From contig CALLZZ010000258.1 in NCBI GenBank assembly GCA_937858235.1, positions 1 through 5,914 of the forward strand: a stretch of DNA of 5,914 bases, given 5' to 3'. A program made the translations under genes and the position numbers. The stretch is from an uncultured Clostridia bacterium (GTDB taxonomy: Bacteria; Bacillota; Clostridia; Oscillospirales; Oscillospiraceae). This document shows positions 5,827 to 5,914 of the stretch, piece by piece; the first letter of the stretch is position 1, and each line of letters starts with the position of its first letter. The notes beneath the pieces were generated by a model. It made no database searches and was not told where the DNA came from. It saw only the letters and a program-made list of their open reading frames with translations.

Positions 5827-5835
5827 ATTATAACA
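5827..5835 (-). promoter_or_regulatory. Extended -10 promoter, likely for the ars operon transcript
   Basis: The minus strand reads TGTTATAAT, a perfect extended -10 (TGnTATAAT), in a very AT-rich stretch. No good -35 lies at 16-18 bp. TTGATC at 5859-5854 is 21 bp away and so off-spacing, which is tolerable for an extended -10 promoter. Transcription would begin near 5820, at the broken start of the S66 remnant, and read through it into the 45-residue gene and the ars genes about 320 bp on. No stronger promoter is evident closer to 5497. No clear ArsR operator is recognised here. Confidence 0.5.
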
Positions 5836-5914
5836 CATAAAATTGGAAATTTCGATCAAATATTGCCAAACACTCCTTAAGCATCTGCTGGTGCACCTGC
5901 TGGTATATGAGTCA
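5836..5914. other. Right edge of the window, no gene supported
   Basis: Only short open stretches occur here. On the minus strand 27 codons are open from 5911 to 5831, ending at TAA 5830-5828. They include an apparently helical stretch, HQQMLKECLAIFDRNF, but an in-frame TGA at 5914-5912 blocks the upstream side, so no gene is called. A short direct repeat CTGCTGGT lies near 5885-5904. An arsR gene, if present, would be further right. Confidence 0.4.

Overview
The window looks like a piece of a Gram-positive, probably anaerobic Clostridia-type genome. The base composition is moderately AT-rich, ribosome binding sites are strong and GGAGG-like, GTG starts occur, the tyrosine recombinase is of the Tn916-like type common in Firmicutes elements, and the proteins read like clostridial arsenic-resistance proteins. 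This placement is inferred from style and family resemblance, not from a search.

Left part (1-1331): a tyrosine recombinase on the + strand enters from beyond the left edge. It keeps all its catalytic residues but is broken by one in-frame TAG at 727-729. Behind it lies a 263-bp non-coding stretch with a tandem 10-bp repeat (1078-1099), a rho-independent terminator facing left (1142-1185), and a block of short direct and inverted repeats (1236-1318).

Middle and right part (1332-5497): a tight leftward operon for arsenic resistance. In transcription order it encodes a 45-residue Cys-rich protein (5497-5360), a membrane-anchored TlpA-like thioredoxin (5360-4818), a CcdA/DsbD-type electron-transfer membrane protein (4821-4132), a small cytoplasmic thioredoxin-fold protein with a Cys-rich head (4107-3754), the arsenite methyltransferase ArsM (3674-2874), the arsenite efflux permease Acr3 (2846-1788) and the thioredoxin-coupled arsenate reductase ArsC (1772-1332). 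Most genes are 15-27 bp apart or overlap; the exception is the 79-bp gap before arsM. The operon joins arsenate reduction, arsenite export and methylation with what looks like a dedicated thiol-redox relay across the membrane. No arsR, arsD or arsA is visible, so the regulator must lie outside the window.

Right edge (5498-5914): the remains of an LD-carboxypeptidase (peptidase S66) gene, with a clear N-terminal part fused in frame to the last ~25 residues and the catalytic middle missing. It sits between an extended -10 promoter (5827-5835) and the ars genes, so it probably forms a transcribed leader.

The most interesting points are the 45-residue Cys-rich protein, the similar Cys/Gly patches in three different operon proteins, and the decayed genes on both sides of an otherwise intact resistance operon.
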